Shown here piece after piece: positions 1-6,441 of a stretch of 6,917 bases of DNA. The DNA lies in contig JAFAPJ010000230.1 of NCBI GenBank assembly GCA_019247255.1, forward strand, positions 1 through 6,917, given 5' to 3'. Source of the DNA: Methylobacteriaceae bacterium (GTDB taxonomy: Bacteria; Pseudomonadota; Alphaproteobacteria; Rhizobiales; Beijerinckiaceae). The position numbers were made by a program, and so were the translations under genes. The notes under the pieces are model-generated. The model saw only the letters and a list, made by a program, of their open reading frames with translations. It was not told the origin of the DNA and did no database searches. Positions within the stretch are counted from its first letter, which is position 1. Each line of letters opens with the position of its first letter.

Positions 1-165
1 CCTGGACGTCCTGATCGACGCTCCGCTCGAGCGCGTCGGGCAGGCCTGGCGATTCGTGGAGGAGGCCTGCGCGCGCCATGGATCGCGCCCGACATTCACG
101 ACGCCGCGACGTCGACCGAACGCTTCGTGACCCGCGTCCGGGCGGCAGGGATTAGCCTGCCGTGA
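1..165 (+). pseudogene. 3' end of an unrecognised gene with an apparent one-base frameshift
   Basis: This is the tail of a plus-strand gene cut by the left edge. From base 2, one frame reads as ordinary protein (LDVLIDAPLERVGQAWRFVE, then EACARHG) with GC-rich third positions, but it becomes arginine- and proline-rich and stops at 128-130. The frame one base to the left is poor at first, then becomes protein-like from about position 85 (IAPDIHDAATSTERFVTRVR) and stops at TGA 163-165. Restoring one G in the GG at 80-81 would join them as ARHG-IAPD without a break. I infer either a one-base deletion in a decayed gene or a base-calling error. I do not recognise the family. The stop lies 31 bases from the hemF stop on the other strand, so the two genes converge; I see no strong terminator hairpin between them. 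Confidence 0.45.
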
Positions 166-196
166 GCGACGCGACGGCTCCGAAGCCAGACCGGAC

Positions 197-1114
197 CTAG
201 GGCCAGCGCACCGTCGGGGGCAGCGAGGACAGGATGGAGGCGACGTTGCCGCCGGTCTTGAGCCCGAAGATCGTGCCGCGGTCGTAGAGCAGGTTGAACT
301 CGACGTAGCGGCCGCGGCGCACCTGCTGCTCGGTGCGATCCGCCTCGGTCCAGGGCGTCGTCCAGTTCCGGCGCACGATCGCCGGGTACACCGCCAGGAA
401 CGCCTCGCCGACCGCGCGCGTGAAGGCGAAATCGCCCTCCGGATCGCCGGACCAGAGATTGTCGTAGAAGATGCCGCCGACGCCGCGCGGCTCGTTGCGG
501 TGGCGCAGGTGAAAGTAGGTGTCGCACCAGGCCTTGAAGCGCTCGTAATCGGCCGCGGGATGGCCGGAGCAGGCCTCGCGCATGGCGGCGTGAAAGGCGA
601 CCGAATCGGGATCATCCTGCGTCCGGCGCCGGTCGAGCACGGGCGTCAGGTCCGCCCCGCCCCCGAACCACGGTTTCGTGGTGACGACAAAGCGCGTGTT
701 CATGTGCACGGTCGGGACGTGCGGGTTCCAGGGATGGACGATGAGCGAGATGCCGCCCGCCCAGAAGCGCGGATCGGTCTCGGTGCCCGGGATCTGGGCC
801 CGGAACTCGGGCGCGAACTCGCCATGCACGGTCGAGACGTGGACGCCCGCCTTCTCGAAGACGCGGCCGTGAAGCATCGACATGACGCCCCCGCCGCCCG
901 GCGCGCCCGAATGGTCCTGGCGCTCCCACGGGGTGCGGGCGAAGCGCCCGGGCTCGGGCCGGGCCTCGGGCGCGAAAGGCCCGGGCGCCTCGTCCTCGAT
1001 CGCCTCGAGGGCCGCGCAGATCCGGTCGCGCAGGGTCGCGAACCAGGCCGGCGCAGCCTCCTGGAAGGACGCGACCGTGTCCCCGCCCGCCGACGGCTGC
1101 GCGGCCGCGCTCAC
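197..1114 (-). CDS. hemF: Oxygen-dependent coproporphyrinogen III oxidase
   Basis: HemF carries out the aerobic oxidative decarboxylation of coproporphyrinogen III to protoporphyrinogen IX in haem biosynthesis; it is a soluble cytoplasmic enzyme. The predicted 305 residues match the usual family length of about 300. Visible signatures are [15 protein letters not shown] (86-100), [20 protein letters not shown] (125-144), [10 protein letters not shown] (149-158), [17 protein letters not shown] (202-218) and the C-terminal [20 protein letters not shown] (269-288). The four metal-ligand histidines I recall for E. coli HemF map to H127, H137, H175 and H205, so the enzyme looks intact. I chose the GTG at 1112-1114 because it overlaps the stop of the upstream mop gene (GTGA) and gives the family length; no good Shine-Dalgarno sequence precedes it, which fits translational coupling. 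The frame stays open far upstream, to 2983, but that part is antisense shadow of other genes. Function is near certain; the exact start is likely. Confidence 0.96.
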   Translation of the reverse strand: MSAAAQPSAGGDTVASFQEAAPAWFATLRDRICAALEAIEDEAPGPFAPEARPEPGRFARTPWERQDHSGAPGGGGVMSMLHGRVFEKAGVHVSTVHGEFAPEFRAQIPGTETDPRFWAGGISLIVHPWNPHVPTVHMNTRFVVTTKPWFGGGADLTPVLDRRRTQDDPDSVAFHAAMREACSGHPAADYERFKAWCDTYFHLRHRNEPRGVGGIFYDNLWSGDPEGDFAFTRAVGEAFLAVYPAIVRRNWTTPWTEADRTEQQVRRGRYVEFNLLYDRGTIFGLKTGGNVASILSSLPPTVRWP

Positions 1115-1320
1115 GCGACCGCGACGAGGACGTCGGAGGCTTTGACGACGGCCGTCGCCTCGCGGCCGACCGCGAGGCCGAGCTCGTCGACGGCCTCGTT
1201 CGTGATGGCGGCCGTGACGACCTGGCCGCCCGCGATCTCGATGCGCACATGCGCCGTCGTCGCGCCCTTCCGGACGTCGACGATCGTCCCCTTGAGCTGA
1301 TTGCGCGCGCTGATCTTCAT
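1111..1320 (-). CDS. Small molybdate-binding Mop/TOBE-domain protein (molbindin-like)
   Basis: This 69-residue protein is a single TOBE/Mop domain. It opens with [20 protein letters not shown] (2-21), the characteristic molbindin start, continues with [17 protein letters not shown] (24-40), and ends with [18 protein letters not shown] (51-68). Known single-domain Mop proteins are about 68 residues, assemble into ring-like oligomers and bind molybdate or tungstate oxyanions in the cytoplasm for storage or homeostasis. The same domain occurs at the C-termini of ModC and ModE, but the length and ATG start here indicate a free-standing protein. Its TGA stop (1111-1113) overlaps the GTG start of hemF, so the two are probably cotranscribed with mop first. 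The Shine-Dalgarno signal upstream of the ATG is weak. Family assignment is confident; molybdate as the physiological ligand is inferred from the family. Confidence 0.9.
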   Translation of the reverse strand: MKISARNQLKGTIVDVRKGATTAHVRIEIAGGQVVTAAITNEAVDELGLAVGREATAVVKASDVLVAVA

Positions 1321-1513
1321 GGCGAGTTAGGGTCCAAGGGTTCGGAAAAGGGGCCGAGGAACACGGACGTCGGCCGCGAGCCGCTGGGCTGTAGCGCGGG
1401 GGTCCAGCGCTCGCAACCGAACGACGCGGGCGCGAGCGCCCGCGAAGGCTTGTCTCGGCCGCCGCCGCTATGGCAGCGAGGCGAGGCCCGGATCGGCCGG
1501 GCCGGATGCCGCG
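1321..1513. promoter_or_regulatory. Divergent intergenic region between mop-hemF and the M20 deacylase operon
   Basis: This 193-bp non-coding gap separates two divergent units and must hold promoters for both. I could not pick out a convincing sigma-70 -35/-10 pair: the least GC-rich stretches, around 1341-1350 and 1448-1452, do not pair at proper spacing. The notable structure is the inverted repeat at 1425-1444, listed separately. A weak GGA at 1504-1506, seven bases before the ATG at 1514, could act as the ribosome binding site for the deacylase. Confidence 0.5.
1425..1444. repeat. Perfect 9-bp-arm inverted repeat in the divergent promoter gap
   Basis: The sequence is CGCGGGCGC-GA-GCGCCCGCG: two perfectly complementary 9-base arms around a 2-base centre, 70 to 89 bases upstream of the deacylase ATG and about 105 bases upstream of the mop ATG. 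It could be a dimeric-regulator operator or a very stable hairpin in a leader transcript. In DNA this GC-rich such palindromes arise more easily by chance, and I do not recognise a known operator consensus, so the role is open. Confidence 0.4.
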
Positions 1514-2800
1514 ATGAGCCTCGACACGGGACTGCGGGAGCGCATCTTGCGCTCCGTCGAGGACGGCTTCGCCGATCAGGTCGCCTACACGCAGGACCTC
1601 ATCCGATTCCCGTCGCTGCGCGGCGAGGAGCAGGCGATCCAGGATTTCGTGTTCCGGGCCTTCCGCGAGCGCGGCTTCGCGATGGACCGGTTCGCGATGG
1701 ATGGGGCCGCGCTCGCCGCGCATCCGGGAGGCGCCCCCGTGACGGCCGAGCATTCGGAGGCGCCGATCGTGGTGGGCATCCACCGCCCGCGCCAGGAAGG
1801 CGGCCGCTCGCTCATCCTTCAGGCCCATGTCGACGTCGTGCCGACAGGCCCGGCCGACATGTGGAGCGCCCATCCCTTCGATCCCGTGATCCGGGGCGAT
1901 TGGCTCCACGGCCGCGGCGGCGCCGACATGAAGGCCGGCCATGCCGCGAACCTCTTCTGCCTGGACGCGCTGCGTCGGATCGGCCTCCAGCCGGCCGCGA
2001 CCGTCACGGTCGAGTCCGTGGTCGAGGAGGAATCGACCGGCAACGGCGCGCTGATGACGCATCTGCGCGGCTATCGGGCGGATGCCGTCCTGATCCCCGA
2101 ACCCGAATACGAGAAGCTCGTCCGGGCGAATACAGGGGTCCTCTGGTTCGAGGTGGAGGTGCGCGGGCTGCCCGTCCACGTGCGCGAGATGGGCACGGGC
2201 GCGAACGCGATCGACGCCGCCTACCGGGTCGTCGGCGCGCTTCGGACGCTCGAGGCGGCCTGGAACGACCGCAAGGCCGGCCGCCCGCATTTCGAAACGG
2301 AAGAGCATCCGATCAACCTCAATATCGGGCGCATCGAGGGCGGCGACTGGGCCTCCTCCGTCCCGGCCTGGTGCCGGCTCGGCTGCCGCATCGCGATCTA
2401 TCCGGGCGTGTCGGCGCGCGAGGCCGCGGCGGAGATCGAGGCGGCCGTCGCCGGCTTCGCCCGGAGCGACCCCTTCCTCGCCAACAACCCGCCGCGGGTC
2501 ACCTTTAACGGCTTCTTCGCGGAGGGCTACGTGCTCGACGAGGGCTCCGAGGCCGAACGCGTCCTCGCCGACGCCCATCGTGGCGCCACCGGCCAGCCGC
2601 TCGAGAGCTTCATGACGGCCGGATATCTCGATACCCGCGTCCACGCGCTCTACGACCAGGTGCCGGCCCTCTGCTACGGCCCGATCAGCCGCAACATCCA
2701 CGGGATCGACGAGGCCGTGAGCCTCTCCTCGCTGAAGCGCATCACGGGTGCGATGGCGCTCTTCGTGGCGGAATGGTGCGGAGTCGAGCCGCTTGCCTGA
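1514..2800 (+). CDS. M20-family metallopeptidase, ArgE/DapE-type deacylase
   Basis: This 428-residue protein belongs to the M20 zinc hydrolases, which remove acyl groups from amino acids or cleave related amide bonds (acetylornithine deacetylase, succinyl-diaminopimelate desuccinylase and relatives). The expected metal and catalytic residues are present in order: [11 protein letters not shown] (100-110, His105 with the following Asp107), [10 protein letters not shown] (133-142, bridging Asp138), VVEEES (169-174, the glutamate pair with the general base), LIPEPEYEK (193-201, probably Glu196) and SRNIHGIDE (392-400, His396). A dimerisation lid domain of about residues 205-325 lies between the two catalytic halves. 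Length is typical and the frame intact. There is no signal peptide, so it is probably cytoplasmic. The substrate cannot be read from the sequence, and no arg or dap genes flank it, so I would not call it ArgE or DapE. It overlaps the following thioesterase by 8 bp, implying one transcript and possibly a shared degradative or detoxifying pathway (inference). The ATG at 1514 is the first start in the frame. Confidence 0.9.
   Translation: MSLDTGLRERILRSVEDGFADQVAYTQDLIRFPSLRGEEQAIQDFVFRAFRERGFAMDRFAMDGAALAAHPGGAPVTAEHSEAPIVVGIHRPRQEGGRSLILQAHVDVVPTGPADMWSAHPFDPVIRGDWLHGRGGADMKAGHAANLFCLDALRRIGLQPAATVTVESVVEEESTGNGALMTHLRGYRADAVLIPEPEYEKLVRANTGVLWFEVEVRGLPVHVREMGTGANAIDAAYRVVGALRTLEAAWNDRKAGRPHFETEEHPINLNIGRIEGGDWASSVPAWCRLGCRIAIYPGVSAREAAAEIEAAVAGFARSDPFLANNPPRVTFNGFFAEGYVLDEGSEAERVLADAHRGATGQPLESFMTAGYLDTRVHALYDQVPALCYGPISRNIHGIDEAVSLSSLKRITGAMALFVAEWCGVEPLA
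2780..2783 (+). promoter_or_regulatory. Ribosome binding site deciding the TTG start of the thioesterase
   Basis: GGAG lies nine bases before the TTG at 2793, inside the 3' end of the deacylase gene. No comparable site precedes the alternative in-frame GTG at 2748, whose extra residues are basic and shadow-like, so this site supports the TTG. Confidence 0.5.
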
Positions 2801-3242
2801 CCTCGATCTCGCGGCGCTCGAGGCCGACCCGAAGGTCATCTGGACGGAGGACGTGCTGCGCTTCGGCGACACCGATCTCAATGGCCACGTCAACAACGCC
2901 GTGTTCGCCACCATGGCCGAGAGCGGGCGCGTCAACCTCTTCCGCAAGACCTTCGGCATTTGGGCGAGCGCGCAGCGCGACACCTATTTCGTCATCGTCA
3001 AGCTCGCGATCGAGTTCCGGTCGGAGCTCCATTATCCGGGCCGGGTGCGCACCGGCACGTGGGTGACCCGGCTCGGCCGCTCCTCGATCGGGCTCGCCCA
3101 GGCGATCTGCGGCGACCGCCAGGTCGCGGCGACCGCGGAGGCCGTCTGCGTCCTGATGAGCGCGGCCGAACGGCGGCCAACCCCCTTCCCGCCCGACATG
3201 CGCGAGGCGGCCGAGGAGCTGCTCCGTCCCGAGCCGGGCTAA
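2793..3242 (+). CDS. Acyl-CoA thioesterase, hotdog-fold 4HBT/YbgC family
   Basis: The predicted 149-residue protein is a single hotdog domain of the 4-hydroxybenzoyl-CoA thioesterase/YbgC type, which hydrolyses acyl-CoA thioesters in the cytoplasm. The diagnostic motif [19 protein letters not shown] is at 23-41; Asp28, the second Asp of DTD, is the family's catalytic residue, followed by the long hotdog helix. Later conserved strands are [20 protein letters not shown] (65-84) and [15 protein letters not shown] (85-99). Length is typical. I chose the TTG at 2793 because a GGAG lies nine bases upstream and the motif sits at the expected distance from the N-terminus; a GTG at 2748 would add 15 basic residues that look like antisense or shadow sequence. 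The gene overlaps the deacylase stop by 8 bp, so translation is probably coupled. Chain-length preference cannot be predicted. Confidence 0.88.
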   Translation: MPDLDLAALEADPKVIWTEDVLRFGDTDLNGHVNNAVFATMAESGRVNLFRKTFGIWASAQRDTYFVIVKLAIEFRSELHYPGRVRTGTWVTRLGRSSIGLAQAICGDRQVAATAEAVCVLMSAAERRPTPFPPDMREAAEELLRPEPG

Positions 3243-3358
3243 CCCTTCCGGCCGGCCGCGGATGCGCGAAGCCCGAAGATCACGTATAGGAGAGGCGCCG
3301 CGGAACCCGAGGACGCCGCCGTTGCGGGGCCTTTCCGCCGCTCCATCTAAGCTTGGCC
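3243..3358 (+). other. Intergenic leader of ribA, no clear element
   Basis: This 116-bp gap follows the thioesterase stop. It starts with a GC palindrome (CGGCCGGCCG, 3249-3258) that lacks a T-tract, so I do not call it a terminator. TATAGG at 3285-3290 is the most -10-like sequence, but nothing resembling a -35 box sits 16-18 bases upstream. I see no FMN riboswitch signature, although some bacterial rib genes carry one. No Shine-Dalgarno sequence is visible just before the ribA ATG. Confidence 0.35.
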
Positions 3359-4474
3359 ATGCCGATTACATTCAGCTTGTCCGACGACCGCGCGCGCACA
3401 TCCGTCGAGAGGGCCATCGCCGAGCTCCGGATGGCGCGTCCCGTTCTCCTCACCGGAGCGCAGGGACGCGCGCTTGTCCTCGGGGTCGAGGGACTGAACG
3501 TCGAGGACGCGGCCGCGCTCGACGCGCTCGCCGAGGGTCGCGCGCGTCTCGTCCTGCCCGCCGCGCGCCTGCGCCGGCTCGGCCTCGACCGGACCCGCAA
3601 CGGCTTCGTGGCGCTGCCCCGCATCGACGTCGCCCGCATCGCCCGCCTCGCCTTCGAGCTCGAGGCCAGGATCGACGCGCCGGTCCACGCGACCACTCCC
3701 GTCGAGGAGGACGCGCTGGAGCTCGCCCGGCTGTCCCTCGCGCTGCCCGGCGTCGTCGTGCTTCCGCTCGCCTCGGAGAGCTTGGTCGACGACGCGATCC
3801 TGCAAGTTGAGGCCGAGGCGGTCCAGGGCTACCGGGAGGCGCGGGCCCGCGACCTGCGCATCGTCGGCCGCGCGCCCGTCCCGCTCGAGAACGCGCCCGA
3901 CACCGAGTTCGTCGTGTTCCGCGGCGGCGAGGGCCTCCGCGACCAGGTCGCGATTCTGGTCGCGAAGCCGGACTTGCGCGAGCCCGTGACCGTGCGGCTC
4001 CATTCGGCCTGCCTGACCGGAGATCTCTTCGGCAGCCTGAAATGCGATTGCGGCGACCAGCTGCGCCGCTCGGTCGGCTTCATGGCCGAGAACGGCGGCG
4101 GCATCCTGCTCTATCTCGACCAGGAAGGGCGCGGGAACGGGATCGCCAACAAGATCAAGGCCTACAAGCTGCAATCGCAGGGCTACGACACCTACGACGC
4201 GGACGAGATGCTGGGCTTCGGGCCGGATCAGCGGCGCTTCGATTTCGCCGCCGCCATGCTGCGCCAGCTCGGCGTCGAGCGCGTGACGCTCATCACCAAC
4301 AACCCGGACAAGATCGCGGCGCTCGAGCAATCGGGACTCGAGGTCGTCTCGCACCAGCGCGGGCTCGGCCGCGTGACGGCCGACAACCTGCGCTACCTGG
4401 CGTCAAAGCGCGACCGCGCCGGCCATCTGCTGGAGCGCGACCTCGGGCTGCCCCGGGCCGGCAACCAGGACTGA
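3359..4474 (+). CDS. ribA: GTP cyclohydrolase II with N-terminal degenerate RibB-like region
   Basis: RibA opens the GTP ring to give 2,5-diamino-6-ribosylamino-4(3H)-pyrimidinone 5'-phosphate, the first committed step of riboflavin synthesis. From the ATG at 3359 the protein has 371 residues; a TTG two codons upstream (3353) is an alternative start. The C-terminal half, about residues 175-360, is a complete GCHII domain: the zinc-binding cysteines in HSACLTGDLFGSLKCDCGDQ (Cys218, Cys229, Cys231), the catalytic YLDQEGRGNGI stretch (252-262) and LITNNPDKI (311-319). A stand-alone GCHII is about 200 residues, so roughly 165 N-terminal residues are extra. That part resembles DHBP synthase (RibB) in overall pattern (a start such as SVERAIAELRMARPVLL and a VHATTP segment near 109-114) but lacks the acidic DREDE-type catalytic motif, so I infer it is a non-catalytic remnant. 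It stands alone here, without ribD, ribE or ribH. It converges with the next gene. Confidence 0.94.
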   Translation: MPITFSLSDDRARTSVERAIAELRMARPVLLTGAQGRALVLGVEGLNVEDAAALDALAEGRARLVLPAARLRRLGLDRTRNGFVALPRIDVARIARLAFELEARIDAPVHATTPVEEDALELARLSLALPGVVVLPLASESLVDDAILQVEAEAVQGYREARARDLRIVGRAPVPLENAPDTEFVVFRGGEGLRDQVAILVAKPDLREPVTVRLHSACLTGDLFGSLKCDCGDQLRRSVGFMAENGGGILLYLDQEGRGNGIANKIKAYKLQSQGYDTYDADEMLGFGPDQRRFDFAAAMLRQLGVERVTLITNNPDKIAALEQSGLEVVSHQRGLGRVTADNLRYLASKRDRAGHLLERDLGLPRAGNQD

Positions 4475-4478
4475 GCCG

Positions 4479-4500
4479 AGCCGGCGGCATCCGGCCGGCT
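4479..4500. terminator. Hairpin between convergent ribA and GGT-family genes
   Basis: In the 33-bp gap between the two stop codons, AGCCGGC and GCCGGCT form a perfect 7-bp GC-rich stem around an 8-base loop (GGCATCCG). The position suggests a bidirectional terminator serving both genes. Neither side has a real T-tract, so it may need Rho, or be only a transcript-end stabilising hairpin. Confidence 0.4.
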
Positions 4501-4507
4501 TCCCGAG

Positions 4508-6103
4508 TCAGATCCCTTCCGCGCTCCCGTCCGAGCGCGGGTCGTGGCTCGCCTCCACCCGCCCGTCGCGCCGGTGCTTCACGAGAAGCCCGGCATGGCC
4601 GAGACCGTCGCTGTAGGGCTGGCCCACCTCCTCGATCTCATGGCCGAGCCGGGCGAGCCCTTCGAGGATCGCGGGATCGAAGCGGTTCTCGACCTTGAGG
4701 CTCGTCGAGGTCGAGCCCCAAGTGCGGCCAAGCAGCCAGCGCGGGCGGTCGACGGCCTCGGCCACGCTCTCCTTCAGGTCGGCGTAGCGCGTGAAGATCT
4801 GCGCCTGGAATTGCGGCTGCCCGTCGCCGCCCATCGCGCCGTAGACCGCGACCCGGCCGTCGTCGAAGGCCGCGAGGGCCGGGTTAAGCGTGTGGAAGGG
4901 CTTGCGGCCGGGCTCGAGCGGGTTCACCGCGCGCGGATCGAGCGAGAACGACGCGCCCCGGTTCTGCAGCTGGATGCCGGTCCGGGGCAGCACGCAGCCC
5001 GAGCCGTATTCCCAGTAGAGCGATTGGATGTACGAAACCGCGAGCCCGCTGCGATCGATCGCGCCCATCCAGATCGTGTCGCCGTCCGCGAGCGGGCCCG
5101 GGAAGGGCGCCGCGCGGCGCATGTCGATCGCCGCCGCCTCGCGCTCGAGCGTCGTGGACGACAGGATCGCCGCGAGGTCGTGCTTGAGCCGGTCGTAATC
5201 GGTCACGACCTGGTCGCGGATCCGGAGCGCCCGTTTCGTCGCCTCGATGAGCCCGTGATGGTGGCGCACGCCTTCCGGCCCTTCGATGCCGAGCCGCTCG
5301 TAGATGCCGAGGATCAGGAGTGAGGCGAGACCCTGCGTCGGCGGCGCCTTGTTGTAGAGCGTCGCGCCCCGGATCTTGAGGCTCAGCGGCTCGCGCACGA
5401 CCGGGCGGTAGCTCGTGTAATCCGCCCGGGTCACCGGCATCGCGAGCTGCTCGAGGTCGGCCCCGATCTCGCGCCCGACATCGCCGCGGTAGAAGTCGTC
5501 GAGCCCGGCCGAGGCGAGATGCGACAGCGTCGCGGCGAGCGCCGGCTGGCGGCGGACTGCGCCGCGCTCCGGCCATTTGCCGTCGAGGAGGAAGGTCTCC
5601 GCGAAGCCAGGCGCCGCGCGCAGCGCCTCGGGTTCGTTCGGGGCCGTGCGGATCTCGCTCTCCGAGACCGGGCAACCCTGGCCGGCATATCGGATCGCGT
5701 CCGCGAGAAGCGCGTCGAGCGGCATCGCGCCGCCGAGGCTCTGCGCGTAATCGAGCGCCGCCGCCCAGCCCCCGACCGCGCCCGCGACCGTGAGCGCGGC
5801 GTCCGGCCCCCGGAACGGGATCGTGTCGTAGCCCTTGGCGCGATAGCGCGACGTCGTCGCGAGCGCGCCGGCGGGCCCGCAGGCCTCGATCGCCCGGACG
5901 CGGCCCCCCGGCTCCCGGACGACCCAGAAGCCGTCCCCGCCGATGCTGTTCATGTGCGGGTAGACGACCGCGATCGTCGCCGCCATGCCCACCATGGCTT
6001 CGAGCGCGGTCCCGCCTTCGGCCAGGATGCCGCGGCCGGTGGCGGTCGCGAGGTGGTGCGGCGCCGCGCAGGCGGCGTTCGGGAAGGTCGGCGTGTCGAT
6101 CAT
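4508..6103 (-). CDS. Gamma-glutamyltransferase-family Ntn hydrolase, HpxW-like
   Basis: This 531-residue protein belongs to the self-cleaving GGT family, in which a precursor splits before a catalytic threonine into large and small subunits. The N-terminal domain shows AAPHHLATATGRGILAEGG (13-31) and HMNSIGGDGFW (50-60). The predicted nucleophile is Thr343 in GDTIWMGAID (341-350), aligning with the TTHYSVVD site of classical GGTs, so the small subunit would be 343-531. SYIQSLYWEYGSG (357-369), TGIQLQNRGASFSL (375-388), PGRKPFHTLNPA (398-409) and GAMGGDGQPQ (422-431) follow. From memory these motifs are closer to HpxW (oxamate amidohydrolase, purine catabolism) than to periplasmic glutathione-cleaving GGT. 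There is no signal peptide, which fits a cytoplasmic enzyme. No other hpx or allantoin genes are nearby, so the substrate remains uncertain. I chose the ATG at 6103 (MIDTPTFPNA) over the ATG at 6130; neither has a strong ribosome binding site. Confidence 0.88.
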   Translation of the reverse strand: MIDTPTFPNAACAAPHHLATATGRGILAEGGTALEAMVGMAATIAVVYPHMNSIGGDGFWVVREPGGRVRAIEACGPAGALATTSRYRAKGYDTIPFRGPDAALTVAGAVGGWAAALDYAQSLGGAMPLDALLADAIRYAGQGCPVSESEIRTAPNEPEALRAAPGFAETFLLDGKWPERGAVRRQPALAATLSHLASAGLDDFYRGDVGREIGADLEQLAMPVTRADYTSYRPVVREPLSLKIRGATLYNKAPPTQGLASLLILGIYERLGIEGPEGVRHHHGLIEATKRALRIRDQVVTDYDRLKHDLAAILSSTTLEREAAAIDMRRAAPFPGPLADGDTIWMGAIDRSGLAVSYIQSLYWEYGSGCVLPRTGIQLQNRGASFSLDPRAVNPLEPGRKPFHTLNPALAAFDDGRVAVYGAMGGDGQPQFQAQIFTRYADLKESVAEAVDRPRWLLGRTWGSTSTSLKVENRFDPAILEGLARLGHEIEEVGQPYSDGLGHAGLLVKHRRDGRVEASHDPRSDGSAEGI

Positions 6104-6187
6104 TGCTGTCCGGACGAGGCGGGGCCACATGATTGCACGGGCCCCGGCCTGTGCGGTAGGGACGCGCCCTCATCCTGGAGCTTCGTG
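6104..6187. promoter_or_regulatory. Short divergent promoter region between the GGT-family gene and the membrane-protein operon
   Basis: Both divergent genes must be transcribed from within or near this 84-bp gap. On the plus strand TTGCAC (6133-6138) is a possible -35 box, with TAGGGA (6157-6162) 18 bases later as a poor -10. GGAG at 6177-6180 is a good ribosome binding site seven bases before the TTG at 6188. No operator-like repeat is evident. Confidence 0.35.
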
Positions 6188-6424
6188 TTGTCCTTGAGCC
6201 CGCAGCGTTCGCAGGGGCGCGCCACCCTGACCCTGATCAGCGTCATGGTCCTCATCGGCACGGAAGTGTTCGGCGTGGCGCTGGCGTCGGCCTGGGCGAT
6301 CGCGGGGCTGTTCGAACTCGGGGCCCCGGTCGGCTACGGGCTGATGGGGCTCTTCAGCCTCGTCGGTCTGTACATCATGGTCCAGCTCTGGCGCCGGGCC
6401 GTGCAGGTGGACCGGCGCCGCTAG
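6188..6424 (+). CDS. Small uncharacterised two-helix membrane protein
   Basis: I do not recognise a named family. The predicted 78 residues consist of a short polar, basic N-terminus (SPQRSQGR, 4-11), a first hydrophobic helix at about 13-42 (TLTLISVMVLIGTEVFGVAL and onward), a short linker containing FELGAPVG, a second hydrophobic helix at about 50-68 (YGLMGLFSLVGLYIMVQLW) and a strongly basic tail (RRAVQVDRRR, 69-78). The positive-inside rule suggests both ends face the cytoplasm, with a hairpin through the inner membrane. The TTG at 6188 is preferred because GGAG lies seven bases upstream; a GTG at 6185 is too close to that site, and a TTG at 6194 is further away. Third-position GC and the clear membrane pattern support real coding. 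The methyltransferase starts 17 bases downstream, so the two are probably one operon. Confidence 0.72.
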   Translation: MSLSPQRSQGRATLTLISVMVLIGTEVFGVALASAWAIAGLFELGAPVGYGLMGLFSLVGLYIMVQLWRRAVQVDRRR

Positions 6425-6441
6425 CGCACGGCGGACCGGCG

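Noticed and set aside
176..187. Small hairpin (GGCT-CCGA-AGCC) between the left-edge gene and hemF as a terminator
   Set aside because: A 4-bp stem without a T-tract on either strand is too weak to call.
500..1300. Plus-strand 266-residue open frame antisense to hemF and mop
   Set aside because: It has no recognisable domain and biased shadow composition; hemF and mop on the other strand account for the coding signal.
1249..2508. Plus-strand 419-residue open frame across the mop start and the deacylase
   Set aside because: It runs antisense to mop and out of frame with the deacylase, its translation is Arg/Gly/Pro-rich and low in complexity, and both overlapped genes carry clear family motifs.
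1115..2983. Minus-strand open frame that extends hemF upstream to 2983, giving one 928-residue reading frame
   Set aside because: It lies antisense to the well-supported deacylase and thioesterase, its translation is rich in Arg, Ala, Gly, His and Asp with no recognisable domain, and its only conserved part is HemF (197-1114). Very GC-rich DNA commonly leaves such long stop-free antisense frames.
3248..3258. GC palindrome after the thioesterase stop as a possible terminator
   Set aside because: The self-complementary stretch is only 10 bases with no room for a loop and no following T-tract; it is easily explained by GC-rich composition.
3285..3290. TATAGG as the ribA promoter -10 box
   Set aside because: No sequence resembling a -35 box lies 16-18 bases upstream, so this is a single-hexamer match only.
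3347..4354. Minus-strand 335-residue open frame antisense to ribA
   Set aside because: RibA has all its GCHII motifs on the plus strand; the antisense product has shadow composition and no motif.
4544..5323. Plus-strand 259-residue open frame antisense to the GGT-family gene
   Set aside because: It is an antisense shadow rich in Arg, Ala, Glu and Val with no family signature, fully covered by the conserved GGT-family coding sequence.
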